64,000 nt of DNA from Glycomyces sp. TRM65418 (GTDB lineage: Bacteria > Actinomycetota > Actinomycetes > Mycobacteriales > Micromonosporaceae): assembly GCF_019710475.1 (NCBI RefSeq), contig NZ_JAJFAX010000005.1, positions 248,001 to 312,000 of the forward strand. Direction: 5' to 3'. A program made the position numbers and the translations under genes. Of the stretch, positions 17,582 to 26,666 are shown piece by piece (the stretch's first letter is position 1; every line of letters starts with the position of its first letter). Below the pieces are notes generated by a model. The model was given only the letters and a program-made list of their open reading frames with translations, ran no database searches and was not told where the DNA came from.

Positions 17582-17982
17582 GCGGCAATCATGACAGCCC
17601 GCCTGCTCGCAAGCGACTCCGAGTGCTCCTGGCCAGGGCCTCGTTCACAGTGCGGACCGTGGATTCCCCTCCCGCGAGAAAGCGGCCCAGGGACGGCGGT
17701 GCTCGCGGATCCACGCATCCGCCCTCAGCGGGGACGCGGCCCCGGCCACCCTGCTTCGCGCCTCAACGCGTCTGCCGTCCCCAACCCCCACCCGCCCGGG
17801 GAAAGGTAGTCCCATCGTTTCGCGCGGGTACGACAAGAACAGCACTCCGCGGGCCGTTCGTCACCCGAACGGGTCGTCCGGGAAGCGTCGTCCGGTCGCG
17901 GCGGCGCGCGGGGGTCCCGAGTTGCGGGAACCATTCGGCGTGGCGGTTAACCAGCACGTATCCGACCCGTAAACTCATCGGT
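17582..17982 (+). promoter_or_regulatory. purB-purD divergent region with purD promoter
   Basis: This 400-bp gap holds no recognisable gene. At its right end, TTAACC (17947-17952) and TAAACT (17970-17975), 17 bp apart, form a good promoter. The -10 ends 7 bases before the purD GTG, so purD is probably translated from a leaderless mRNA. I found no purine-type operator or riboswitch here. Confidence 0.65.
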
Positions 17983-19203
17983 GTGCGAGTACTCCTGATC
18001 GGCTCCGGCGGCCGCGAGCACGCCCTTGCGGCGTCGCTGGCCGCGGACGAATCCGTCACCAAGCTCATCTGCGCCCCGGGCAACCCCGGCATGGCCGCGC
18101 TCGGCGAATGCGTGCCGGTGAACCAGACCGACCCCGCCGCCGTGGCCTCCCTGGCGGTGACCTCCGCGGCCGACCTCGTCATCGTGGGCCCCGAGGCCCC
18201 GCTCGTCGCGGGCGTCGCCGACGCGGTCCGCGCCAAAGGCGTCCCGGTCTACGGGCCGAGCGCCGAGGCCGCCCGGATCGAGGGCTCGAAGGCCTTCGCG
18301 AAGGAGGTCATGGCCACCGCGGGCGTCCCGACCGCCGCCGCGCGCGCCTGCAGCACCCGCGAGGAGGCCGAGGCCGCGCTCGACGAGTTCGGCGCCCCTT
18401 ACGTGGTCAAGGACGACGGCCTCGCCGCCGGCAAGGGCGTCGTCGTCACCGAGGACCGCGAGCTGGCCCTCGCGCACGCCCTCGAATGCGAGCGGGTCGT
18501 CATCGAGGAGTACCTCGACGGCCCCGAGGTCTCGCTGTTCGTCGTCAGCGACGGCACCACCGCGAAGCCGCTGCTCCCGGCCCAGGACTTCAAGCGCATC
18601 GGCGAGAACGGGACCGGCCCGAACACCGGCGGCATGGGCGCGTACACGCCGCTGCCGTGGGCCCCGGACGACCTCGTCGCCGAGATCATGGAACGCGTCG
18701 CCGAGCCGACCCTGGCCGAGATGGCCGGACGCGGCATCCCGTTCGTCGGGACCCTGTACTGCGGGCTCGCCCTGACCGCCAAGGGCCTCAAGGTGGTCGA
18801 GTTCAACGCGCGCTTCGGCGACCCGGAGATCCAGGCGGTGCTCGCACTCCTGGAGACCCCGCTCGGCGGGCTGCTGCACGCGGCCGCGACCGGCCGCCTC
18901 GCCGACTTCGGCTCCCTGTGGTGGCGCGAAGGCGCGGCCGTGTGCGTCGTGATCGCGAACGAGGGCTACCCGGGCGACACGGTGACCGGACGCCCGCTGT
19001 ACGGCGCCGACGAGGCCGGCGTCTTCCACGCCGGCACCGCGCTCGACTCCTCGGGGCAGCTCATCGCCACCGGCGGACGCGTCCTCAACTGCGTCGGCAC
19101 GGGCGGCTCCGTCGCGCAAGCGCGCCAGGGGGCGTACGCCCTGGCCGAAGGCGTCAAGCTCGAAGGCGGCTACTACCGCCGCGACATCGCCGCGAACATC
19201 TGA
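17983..19203 (+). CDS. purD: Phosphoribosylamine-glycine ligase (GAR synthetase)
   Basis: Joins phosphoribosylamine and glycine with ATP, the second step of purine synthesis. 406 residues, ATP-grasp fold. The sequence begins RVLLIGSGGREHALA, has VVKDDGLAAGKGV in the ATP-binding part, QDFKRIGENGTGPNTGGMGAY as the family signature and VVEFNARFGDPEIQ with the metal-binding Glu/Asn. The GTG was chosen as start from homologous beginnings and the promoter just upstream. It is monocistronic and ends at a strong hairpin. Confidence 0.97.
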   Translation: MRVLLIGSGGREHALAASLAADESVTKLICAPGNPGMAALGECVPVNQTDPAAVASLAVTSAADLVIVGPEAPLVAGVADAVRAKGVPVYGPSAEAARIEGSKAFAKEVMATAGVPTAAARACSTREEAEAALDEFGAPYVVKDDGLAAGKGVVVTEDRELALAHALECERVVIEEYLDGPEVSLFVVSDGTTAKPLLPAQDFKRIGENGTGPNTGGMGAYTPLPWAPDDLVAEIMERVAEPTLAEMAGRGIPFVGTLYCGLALTAKGLKVVEFNARFGDPEIQAVLALLETPLGGLLHAAATGRLADFGSLWWREGAAVCVVIANEGYPGDTVTGRPLYGADEAGVFHAGTALDSSGQLIATGGRVLNCVGTGGSVAQARQGAYALAEGVKLEGGYYRRDIAANI

Positions 19204-19218
19204 CTCGAACGACCGCGA

Positions 19219-19242
19219 GGCCGCGCCCGTTCGGGCGCGGCC
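19219..19242. terminator. Bidirectional terminator after purD
   Basis: GGCCGCGCCC (19219-19228) pairs with GGGCGCGGCC (19233-19242) around GTTC, between convergent purD and the next minus-strand gene. Confidence 0.8.
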
Positions 19243-19251
19243 TTCGGCGTC

Positions 19252-19785
19252 TCAGCGCCCGATCCGCTCGCGGAGGCCGTTCAAGTAGTGATTGCCGCGG
19301 AGCCGCGGATGCGCCTCGTACAGCAACGCGAACGCGCCCCCGACGATGTGCTCGACCAGTTCCCCGAACTCGGACTCGGCGAGCGACACCCGATAGGGAC
19401 GGAAGTCCTCCTTCGAAGTCCGCCGAGGATGGTCGTTGGAGGACACGACGACGCGGTCGCCGTCCCTCTCCACGCGGTAGGTGAGACCCTGAACGCTCAT
19501 GGACGTCTCCACGACCCGCTCCGCGTCGAGCGCTCGGGGCAGGTACTGCCAGGCGAGCGCGAAGTCCAGCACCGGGTTCAGGGGCGCCGAGAAATCGCGG
19601 CCGCCGATGACCAAGTCGACGTCCACCCGGAACCGGTAGTAGACGAACTCGGACTCGGGCATGTCCTCCCAGCCCTCGAACGCGTTCTGGCCGGGGACCG
19701 TCGGCACGGGGATCCAGTCCGGATTCCACGAATCGTCCCAATCGCGCCGCTTGCGGTAGGCGAGGGTGAACGGCGGTTCGGGCAC
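19252..19785 (-). CDS. Hypothetical protein
   Basis: 177 residues, soluble, no signal peptide or membrane segment. It is rich in aromatic residues at the N-terminus (RKRRDWDDSWNPDWIPVP), followed by FRVDVDLVIGGRDFSAPLNP and a C-terminal EAHPRLRGNHYLNGLRERI. I do not recognise a family; the layout (short strands with DLVI and VLDFALAW) recalls small immunity-like actinobacterial proteins, but that is a guess. The GTG at 19785 follows GAGGTGG by 7 bases. It lies 41 bases after arcA in the same direction and may be cotranscribed. Confidence 0.65.
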   Translation of the reverse strand: MPEPPFTLAYRKRRDWDDSWNPDWIPVPTVPGQNAFEGWEDMPESEFVYYRFRVDVDLVIGGRDFSAPLNPVLDFALAWQYLPRALDAERVVETSMSVQGLTYRVERDGDRVVVSSNDHPRRTSKEDFRPYRVSLAESEFGELVEHIVGGAFALLYEAHPRLRGNHYLNGLRERIGR

Positions 19786-19826
19786 GCGGGCGCCACCTCG
19801 GGGTCGCAGGATCGCGGTTCGTCGCC

Positions 19827-21053
19827 TCAGGCGCCGTTCGGCAGGTGGTCGCGGGCCGACGGGCAGGACATGCACCGCGGGCCGCCTCGGCCCGAGCCGA
19901 GTTCGGAGCCGGGGATCGTGAGGACCTTGATCCCGGCCCGTTCCAGTCGGGCGTTGGTGACCGTGTTGCGCTCGTAGGCGACTGCGACGCCCGGCGCCAG
20001 GGCGAGGGTGTTGTTCCCGTCGTCCCACTGCTCCCGTTCGGCGGTGACGACGTCGCGCTCGCCGGTGTGGATGATCTCGATCCGCTCGACGCCGATCGCC
20101 TCGGCCGCGGCGTCCAGGAAGCGCCTGGGGCCCTTGATGTCCAGGTTCGCACCGCCGTCGGCGCTGGTCAGCGTGTACGCCTCCAGGCGCTGCTCGGCCG
20201 GGGCGTACATGACCATCCGGTCGCGGTCGACCATCGTGCAGACCGTGTCCAGGTGCATCGTGGCCCGGCGCTGCGCGATCGGCACGACGAGGACGGTGTG
20301 CACGGTGCCGCGTTCGAACGCCCTGCGCGCCAGGCGCTCCGCCCCCGCCGGGGTGGTGCGCTCGCCGACGCCGACGGCCAGGACCCCGGGGGCGAGGGCG
20401 AGCACGTCGCCGCCTTCGAGGTGTTCGAGGGACGGCTCGTAGATCTTCGGGACGTCGGTGAAACGCGGATGGTGGTGGTAGATGATCCCCGTCAGCGTGG
20501 TCTCGCGGCGGCGGGCGGGCATCGCGAGGCTGGTCACGGCCACCGCGTCGCCGATCCAGACCGAGGAGTCCCGCGTGAACATCATGTTCGGCAGCGGGTC
20601 GATCACGAAATCCGTGGGCCGGGACATCTTGTGCCGCAGGCTCTTGGACTCGCCGAACTCCTCTTTGGTGAGCCCTTCGATGAGGACCGCGGTGAGGCGT
20701 TCGGGTTCGAGGTCGGCGAGGTAGGCCGCGAGTTCGCGCCCGAGCGTCTGGCCCAGGCGCGGGTCCGCGCTCATCGAGACGGTGACCGCCTCCCGGGCCT
20801 CGGGCCGGGCGAAGCACTCGGTGAGGAGCGCGCCGACGTAGAGGACTTCGACGCCGTGTTCGAGGAGCGTGCCGGCGAACTTGTCGTGCTCGGCCTGGGC
20901 GCGCTCGACCCACGGGATGCCGTCGAACAGCAACGCGCCGTTGTTGCGCGGGGTCAGGCGGCGCAGTTCGCCGCCCGGCCGATGGAGCATGACGCTGCGC
21001 AGGCGCCCCACCTCGGAATCGACTCCGTACGCGGGCGCGTCGTTGGCAATCAT
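19827..21053 (-). CDS. arcA: Arginine deiminase
   Basis: Hydrolyses arginine to citrulline and ammonia, the first step of the deiminase pathway. 408 residues, guanidino-modifying fold. [20 protein letters not shown] contains the substrate-binding Asp, LEGGDVL the Glu-Gly-Gly-Asp box and [15 protein letters not shown] the catalytic His. The C-terminal [12 protein letters not shown] holds the nucleophile Cys394. No arcB, arcC or antiporter is adjacent, so it may work in arginine turnover or acid resistance without the full fermentation pathway. The start is supported by a leaderless-type promoter immediately upstream. Confidence 0.96.
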   Translation of the reverse strand: MIANDAPAYGVDSEVGRLRSVMLHRPGGELRRLTPRNNGALLFDGIPWVERAQAEHDKFAGTLLEHGVEVLYVGALLTECFARPEAREAVTVSMSADPRLGQTLGRELAAYLADLEPERLTAVLIEGLTKEEFGESKSLRHKMSRPTDFVIDPLPNMMFTRDSSVWIGDAVAVTSLAMPARRRETTLTGIIYHHHPRFTDVPKIYEPSLEHLEGGDVLALAPGVLAVGVGERTTPAGAERLARRAFERGTVHTVLVVPIAQRRATMHLDTVCTMVDRDRMVMYAPAEQRLEAYTLTSADGGANLDIKGPRRFLDAAAEAIGVERIEIIHTGERDVVTAEREQWDDGNNTLALAPGVAVAYERNTVTNARLERAGIKVLTIPGSELGSGRGGPRCMSCPSARDHLPNGA

Positions 21054-21059
21054 GATCTG

Positions 21060-21088
21060 AGGGTAGACGCGCGGGGGACGAAGATCAA
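21060..21088 (-). promoter_or_regulatory. arcA leaderless promoter
   Basis: On the minus strand a -35 TTGATC (21083-21088), a 17-bp spacer and a -10 TACCCT (21060-21065) lead, after 6 bases, directly to the arcA ATG. This predicts transcription from the A of the start codon. Confidence 0.7.
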
Positions 21089-21144
21089 CTTTTCTCTGTT
21101 AACGTGGACAGACTGAGCGTTACGTCTACCCCCGGGACGCCCAA

Positions 21145-21606
21145 TTGACACAACTCGAACTGGTCATCCCGCTTCGCGGCACTGATCCCGGACCGGATGG
21201 CACGAGACTCGACCCGGCGTTGTCCACTTGGCGCGCCGCCGTGACGGCCAGTGCCGACGCGTGCCTGCTGCTCGCGGCCGACACGCGCATCGTCGCCGTC
21301 TCGCGCGCCGCGAGGCAAGTGCTCGGTTTCGGGCCCGAGGTGGCGTTCGCGATGCCGCGCTTCCTCGACGCGGGCATCCGGTTCCTCGACTTCACGGCCG
21401 GGGCGCATCCGCTGGTGGACTCCGAGCTGGCGCGGCTCGCGCCGGTCCAGGCGCTCCAGACCGACGGGCTGGAGCGCAGCCTGATGCGGATCGAACACCG
21501 CGGCGTGCACCGGACCTTCGACGTGACGGCCTCACCGCTCCACTCCCCGCCCCGTCTCGACGCCGTCGGGTCGCTGGTGTTCCTCAACCCGATCGGGCCG
21601 ACGTGA
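21145..21606 (+). CDS. PAS-like sensor protein, small
   Basis: 153 residues. WRAAVTASADACLLLAADTR, followed by IVAVSRAARQVLGF, resembles a PAS core (strand-strand-helix) that opens a sensory domain. RSLMRIEHRGVHRTFDVTAS forms the later strands. No output domain, signal peptide or membrane segment is attached, so it probably acts through a partner protein. The annotated start is TTG (21145); no strong binding site is visible, so the true start may be a little later. Divergent from arcA across about 90 bp. Confidence 0.6.
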   Translation: MTQLELVIPLRGTDPGPDGTRLDPALSTWRAAVTASADACLLLAADTRIVAVSRAARQVLGFGPEVAFAMPRFLDAGIRFLDFTAGAHPLVDSELARLAPVQALQTDGLERSLMRIEHRGVHRTFDVTASPLHSPPRLDAVGSLVFLNPIGPT

Positions 21607-21631
21607 GCCGGCGTCGGCGGCGCGCGGACGG

Positions 21632-23548
21632 CTAGGAACCGTCCAAGTCGTAGACGATCGCTTCCTCGGTGCGTTCGACTTCGACGCCGAACGGCTCGTA
21701 GTCGGTGTCCATCCCGGACCAGTCGCTGCCGGGCAGCCAGGACGGGATCACCACGACCGTCTCGATACCGGCCTCGCGCAGCGACTCGACCGAGTCGTCG
21801 AGCGGGAAGCCCTGCGACATCGAGCGCAGGCCCGTCAGCTCGTCGGGGGTGAAGGCCGCGCTGCCGTTGGCCGTGTCGACGAAGCCGTCGATCGTCCAGA
21901 ACTGCACGCGGGTGTCGCGCCCGTCCGAGGGCAGGAACAGCACCGGCCCCTCCAAGGCGGCCATGTCGAGCGGCGCCTCGGGCGGCTCGTGGAACGGGGC
22001 GACCGACAGGCCCTCCAGGAGGACCAGGACCAGCGGGGCGAAGAACAGCGCCTGGACGCGCCGGGGCGCGCGCACCGTCAAGCGCCGGTCGACACGGCTC
22101 TCGTGCGCGACCTCGTCGGCGGCGTCGGCGAGCCGCGTCAAGACCCCGGCGGCGAGGATCGCCAGCAGGACCGTGATGTAGAGGACCAGCCTGCCGGGGG
22201 TGCGCACCGCGTCGAACCCCGGCGCGTACTCGTACAGCAGCCCCCACGCCCACGCGCCGTCGTCGAGGAAGTTGGGGCCCATGGCCAGCGCGGTGAAGGC
22301 CGCGACCCCGAGCACCATCCAGAAGCGCTGCCGGCGGCTCCACACCGATACGAACAGACCCGCCGCCGCCAGGGCCAGCAGCGTGAAGCCGACGAGCAGC
22401 GTCTGCTCGGGGGGCCAGGTGAGGTCGACGCGGGCGGCCTCGTGCGCCGCACCCCACGTCCGCGACTCGGCGGGGGCGATGACGAAGCTCTGCCAGGCGG
22501 GGCTGAACCATCTGACGTACTCGTAGTCGCGCGCCGTCTCCGGGAAGGCGCGGGCGACCGCGGCGTGCTTGTCGGCGATCCACAGCACCCCGAGGCTGAA
22601 CACGACGCCGCCCAGGCCGTCGGCCGCCACGGTCCTCCAGGTCAGCGGCGGCCGCTTGAACAGCCAGAAGCAGCCGACGACCACGCCGATCGCGAGCATG
22701 AGGTAGACGAACGAGAGGCCGAGGGCGACGCCGATGGCGAACTGCCACAGGGCGCACAGCCATCCGGCCAGGATCCATCCGGGACGCTGCCGCTCGGGTT
22801 TGAAGCCGTGCCGCAGGGACCAGCCGTGGCCTCGGGCGAGCATGGCCAGTGCCAGGACGATGGCGCCCGAGGAGAGCACGTTCAGGTGGCCGAGGTGGGC
22901 GAGCTTCCACGGGGCGTAGGCGAAGGCCGCTGCGCCGACCGCGGATCCCGCGACGCGCGCGCCGAGCTGGCGCAGCAGCGCGTACGCGCCGAGGAAGGCC
23001 AGCGCGAACGTGGCGATGTAGAGCACGTTGTAGACCAGGAGCGTGCTGGCGGCGTCGGTGGCGAGCAGGGCCAGGGGCGCGTAGCCGAGGAGCGTGTCGG
23101 TGAAGAGGAAGGAGTCGGGGGCCGGCCAGAAGCTGTTGGTCCCCCAGATCCCGCCGGGGTCGGTGCGCAGCGACTCGCCGAGCCAGGCGAGCGTGTAGGC
23201 CTGGAGGAGCGGGTCGCCGAGGTCGTGGGGGATGACCTCGTCGAGGTTCCTGACGAGCGGCCAGGTCATGGCGACGGCGAGCAGCATGCTGAACAGGCCG
23301 GCGAGGGTCCATTCGCTGCGGGCGGCGCGGCGCAGGCCGCGGCCGACGGCGCGCAGGCGTCCCTGCGGCGCGGTGTCGGGCCCGGGCGCGTCGGGGTCGC
23401 TCGCGGCGAAGCGCTGCCAGCGCTCGTGGTCGTCGGCCTGCGGCCGGGAGGCGTCGTCGGACTCGGGGGCCTCGTCGTCCGCGGGCTCGGCCGTGGTCGC
23501 GGCCTCGGGCTCGCGCCCTTCGTCGGATTCGGGCTTGGTGATCGCCAT
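21632..23548 (-). CDS. Large integral membrane protein, GT-C-like glycosyltransferase candidate
   Basis: About 638 residues with a disordered acidic N-terminal tail of some 85 residues, then ten or more hydrophobic segments and a final soluble domain of about 130 residues. The first loop after membrane segment 1 reads VIPHDLGDPLLQAYTLAWLG. An acidic DLGDP motif at that position is typical of GT-C glycosyltransferases that use polyprenyl-phosphate sugars. GTNSFWPAPDSFLFTDTLLG and YAPGFDAVRTPGRL follow. The donor and acceptor are unknown. The ATG at 23548 was chosen (weak GGGA upstream); an earlier GTG at 23584 is possible. Its stop lies 25 bases from the convergent PAS gene. Confidence 0.65.
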   Translation of the reverse strand: MAITKPESDEGREPEAATTAEPADDEAPESDDASRPQADDHERWQRFAASDPDAPGPDTAPQGRLRAVGRGLRRAARSEWTLAGLFSMLLAVAMTWPLVRNLDEVIPHDLGDPLLQAYTLAWLGESLRTDPGGIWGTNSFWPAPDSFLFTDTLLGYAPLALLATDAASTLLVYNVLYIATFALAFLGAYALLRQLGARVAGSAVGAAAFAYAPWKLAHLGHLNVLSSGAIVLALAMLARGHGWSLRHGFKPERQRPGWILAGWLCALWQFAIGVALGLSFVYLMLAIGVVVGCFWLFKRPPLTWRTVAADGLGGVVFSLGVLWIADKHAAVARAFPETARDYEYVRWFSPAWQSFVIAPAESRTWGAAHEAARVDLTWPPEQTLLVGFTLLALAAAGLFVSVWSRRQRFWMVLGVAAFTALAMGPNFLDDGAWAWGLLYEYAPGFDAVRTPGRLVLYITVLLAILAAGVLTRLADAADEVAHESRVDRRLTVRAPRRVQALFFAPLVLVLLEGLSVAPFHEPPEAPLDMAALEGPVLFLPSDGRDTRVQFWTIDGFVDTANGSAAFTPDELTGLRSMSQGFPLDDSVESLREAGIETVVVIPSWLPGSDWSGMDTDYEPFGVEVERTEEAIVYDLDGS

Positions 23549-23800
23549 GGGGTTCCCGCGGTCTCGCTCGGTGCTGTCAGGCACATCCTACGGACGGGCG
23601 CCCCGCTCGGCACGGGCGCATGAGGACGGCGGCGCGGCCGGCGGGGCAGGCCCGCCAGGGGCTGCTGAGCAGCGCTTCGGGGATTCCGCGCCGATCGGGC
23701 CGTCACCTTTCCCGTACCGGCTCGTTGAATGGGGTTGAGACCTGATCACCGCTAAGGATCCGGGCGGCATCCGGATCAAGACGCAGTTGGAGAGATAGGC

Positions 23801-24751
23801 ATGGGAAGACACAAGACGAAGCTCGGTCAGCAGTCCCGGGCCCAGACGCGTCCCCCACTGCCCTACCCGGTGAACGACGGCCGGATCCCGCCGATGATCC
23901 AAGAGGCCATGGACCGGCGGGCGCAGCGGCGACGATCGCGGCTCGCGGCGATCTCGGCCGCGTCGATGCTCGCGGTCGGCGGTGCGGCCGGCGTGAGCAT
24001 CGCGACGGCCGAGGAGCCGGAGGCCGGGACCGGCGGCGAGATCGTCTTCAGCGGCGACTGCGGCACGCTGGGTGTGGTCTCGGCGAAGTCGGTCCCCGAC
24101 GCCTCGGAGCTGACGGTCGACCGCGGCTCGCAGGTCAGTTACCGCAACGAGCTCGGCACGGACGCCGAGCTGCACGTCGGCGACGAGGTCTACGACATCG
24201 GCTCGGGCTCGACCCAGGTGTTCGTGATGAACCGTTCCGCCGAGGTGGCGATGGTGCCCGACTGCCACGGCCTGTTCGCCGAGTACGGCTCGGCCCAGGT
24301 GAAAGTCGTCGAGCCGCAGGCCGACGGCTCGGAGTCCGGTGCGAGCGAGTCCGGCCAGGACGACGCGAACGAGCTGCCCGCGCCCGACGACGACGACGCG
24401 GCGGCGCCCCAGGAGGACTCGCAGGACGACGGCGCCGACGTGAGCGCCGGCGGCGACGCCCAGCAGGGCCCCGGCGCCGCCGCTGACGCCGGCACCGTCG
24501 AAGGCGAGGCCGAGGCCGAGGACGACGCGGCCGCGGAGGACGAGGTGAACGAGTTCGGTCCGCCGCCGTCGTCCGACGACGCCGGCGCGTTCGACGAACT
24601 GCCGGCCTCCGACCAGGAAGTCGTCGCGGTCGACCCGAAGGCCGTGGCCGACGGCGCGAACGGGCTGCTCGCGCTCATGGCGATCATCTGCCTGGTCGGC
24701 GTGGCCGCCGCGGTGGCGCGCACGCTCCTCAAGCAGCGGGCGACGGCATGA
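23801..24751 (+). CDS. Exported, C-terminally anchored acidic protein
   Basis: 316 residues. A basic region (RRAQRRRSRLAAIS) precedes a hydrophobic stretch ending in SIATAEEPE, a signal or anchor at about residues 45-72. A compact domain follows with two Cys (SGDCGTLG and VPDCHGLF), possibly a disulphide-bonded beta-sandwich, then about 110 residues of Asp/Glu/Ala-rich linker and a C-terminal helix (LLALMAIICLVGVAAAVA) with a basic end. This is the layout of a surface protein tethered at its C-terminus. No sortase motif is evident. GGAGAG lies before the ATG. I do not recognise the family. Confidence 0.6.
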   Translation: MGRHKTKLGQQSRAQTRPPLPYPVNDGRIPPMIQEAMDRRAQRRRSRLAAISAASMLAVGGAAGVSIATAEEPEAGTGGEIVFSGDCGTLGVVSAKSVPDASELTVDRGSQVSYRNELGTDAELHVGDEVYDIGSGSTQVFVMNRSAEVAMVPDCHGLFAEYGSAQVKVVEPQADGSESGASESGQDDANELPAPDDDDAAAPQEDSQDDGADVSAGGDAQQGPGAAADAGTVEGEAEAEDDAAAEDEVNEFGPPPSSDDAGAFDELPASDQEVVAVDPKAVADGANGLLALMAIICLVGVAAAVARTLLKQRATA

Positions 24752-25119
24752 CGCCGATCCCCGCCCCGACTCCGGCGCCGCAGTCGGCCGCCGCGCCCGG
24801 TTCCGCGCACAGCTCCCCGGCCTGGCCGGCGGGGCGCGTGCGGAACCGGCGCGAGCGGCTGCGGGCGGCCCGGTCCGCGGTCCACACCGCGGAACCCGGC
24901 ACCGAACCGGCCCGTACCGCGCGTGCCGCGCGGACGCGGCGTCCGGGGCCCTTCAAGGCCTCGACCTTGGACGGCGAGGTGCTGGAGGTGTCGTCGATCG
25001 GCGCGAGGCCGTCGGAGACCAGGCGCTCGGAACCGTGGTCGCTGCCCGCAGCGACGCGGGCCGAGGCGCTCTCGTCCCCGGTGATCCCGTCGAGGCGCGA
25101 CACGGTGGAGTCTCCGTGA
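24748..25119 (+). CDS. Small Pro/Arg-rich hypothetical, coupled to the preceding gene
   Basis: 123 residues, low complexity (Pro, Ala, Arg, Ser), with no domain I recognise. The reason to accept it is the 4-bp ATGA overlap with the stop of the anchored protein, typical of translational coupling. A minus-strand reading frame (24729-25124) has almost equal codon bias and cannot be excluded; in high-GC DNA either could be spurious. Its basic stretch RVRNRRERLRAARS might bind the acidic linker of the partner (guess). Confidence 0.4.
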   Translation: MTPIPAPTPAPQSAAAPGSAHSSPAWPAGRVRNRRERLRAARSAVHTAEPGTEPARTARAARTRRPGPFKASTLDGEVLEVSSIGARPSETRRSEPWSLPAATRAEALSSPVIPSRRDTVESP

Positions 25120-25639
25120 GGCACTGCGGCTCGGGCACTCGTTGATGGTCATTTCCTCCCCAGGTCCCACTCCGAACGCCCGAACCAGTGCCTCACGGCC
25201 CCGCCCGAGCGAACGCGCACGGCCCGACCCGAGCGGGCACGTTCGCCTTCGGCGTCCTTCGGGCGCCCCGCCCCTCGATCCTCCTCAGGTGCGCCCCCGC
25301 CACCTGTCGCCGGCGTCGCCGGCCTGCCTCACCGGCGCGCCGCTCGCCGGGCCGCGAACCGCCGACCGGAACCGGTCGCCGCGTCGCCCTCGCGAACACG
25401 CCCCTCGCCGCCTGCCATAGGGGCCCCCCGCCGCGTTTCCGCACGGACGCGCCGCCTGCGGCGGCCCGTTCGTCCGCAGCGGACACGGAGCGAGAGCAGC
25501 ATCACGACGCCATCCCAGGCTGCGTTGTGCAACCGTTACCGAACTCTCCATCGACCCAGCTTGTGGTCACTTCCACGTCTGCTTTAGCGTGGGGCCGGAG
25601 TACTTCCCCCCGCGTCCCCGCACCGAAGGGTTCACCTCC
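25120..25639. other. Intergenic region, no gene recognised
   Basis: About 520 bp ahead of the serine hydrolase. Open frames on both strands are short and Pro/Arg-rich. A run of overlapping GC-rich inverted repeats around 25340-25470 has no clear stem. Near the right edge, TTGTGG and TTAGCG with about 17 bases between may be the promoter of the hydrolase gene. Confidence 0.45.
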
Positions 25640-26611
25640 GTGACCTTGAACCCCACCACCTCGCGGCGGCTCTGGCCCTACCTCGCCGTCCCGGGGCTCG
25701 CCGTCCTCGTGGCCGCGACGATCTACCTCGTCGACCTCTCCGGAGACGACGGCGGCTCAGGCGGCGCCGCAGACGCGACCCTGCCCGGCTCGCAGGCCGA
25801 CTCATCGGAGTTGGGCGACTCGCCGCTGCAGCCCTCGGAGGAGCAGGTGCGGGCGGCGGCCGAGCACCAGTTGCAGAGCGCCCTCGACACGGCCGTCGGC
25901 GACTACCTCGCCGGCCTGGAGGACGAGACCTTCTACGCCTCGGTCGCGGTGGACGACGCCGAGTTCCAGCTCGCCTACGAAGGCGACACCCAGTACGAGA
26001 CGGCCTCGATCGTGAAGGTCGAGATCCTCACGATGATGCTCCGGGAGTACGGGACGCTCGACGCGGTGCCGGACTGGCTCCTCGACCGGGCCGAGTCGAT
26101 GATCAAGAAGTCCAGCAACGACGCCACGAACGACATCCTCTACGGCGGGACCTTCGACGACGGGCACGAGGCGATCGCGCAGGCGCACATCGACTTCGGG
26201 CTCGAGAACACGAACCCGAACGAGACCGAGCAGTGGGGCAAGACCCAGACCACGGCCGTCGACCAGCTCACCGTGCTCGAGCACGCGCTGTTCGAGGGCC
26301 TCCTCGACGCCGAGCAGGTCGAGTTCGCGCGGTCGCTCATGGGGGACCTGGCCGAGTCGCAGCAGTGGGGCGTGCTGGCGGCGGCCCACGAGGGCGAGAC
26401 GGTCTGGATGAAGAACGGCTGGGACACGCGCGACGCCATGGGCGGCGAGTGGGTGGTCAACTCGATCGGCGTCATCGCCGGGGACACCGAGCAGCCGGTC
26501 AAGATCGCGATCCTCACCGGCGGTTCGGCCTCGCACGACGAAGGCATCGAACGGGTCGAGGCGCTCGCCGAGATCATCCGCGGGATCGTCGACACCGACC
26601 CCTACGCCTGA
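25640..26611 (+). CDS. Serine hydrolase, class A beta-lactamase fold, membrane-anchored
   Basis: 323 residues. An uncleaved N-terminal membrane anchor (YLAVPGLAVLVAATIYLVDL) is followed by a linker and a penicillin-recognising domain. YETASIVKVEIL gives the SxxK nucleophile, MIKKSSNDATNDIL the SxN-like box and TVWMKNGWDTRD the KNG in place of KTG. These KNGW proteins are common in actinobacteria and are usually cell-wall hydrolases of unknown substrate rather than resistance enzymes. The GTG at 25640 has GAAGGG upstream; an earlier start would add residues without homologous look. Confidence 0.8.
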   Translation: MTLNPTTSRRLWPYLAVPGLAVLVAATIYLVDLSGDDGGSGGAADATLPGSQADSSELGDSPLQPSEEQVRAAAEHQLQSALDTAVGDYLAGLEDETFYASVAVDDAEFQLAYEGDTQYETASIVKVEILTMMLREYGTLDAVPDWLLDRAESMIKKSSNDATNDILYGGTFDDGHEAIAQAHIDFGLENTNPNETEQWGKTQTTAVDQLTVLEHALFEGLLDAEQVEFARSLMGDLAESQQWGVLAAAHEGETVWMKNGWDTRDAMGGEWVVNSIGVIAGDTEQPVKIAILTGGSASHDEGIERVEALAEIIRGIVDTDPYA

Positions 26612-26666
26612 ACCCCGGGCGGTCCCCAGGGTGGGCCTCCGGCCGGGAGGGCCTTACCCTCGCGGG

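Noticed and set aside
24190-25170. Minus-strand frame with GGAGG just before its ATG
   Set aside because: Spacing of 2 bases is too short and most of the frame is antisense to the anchored protein.
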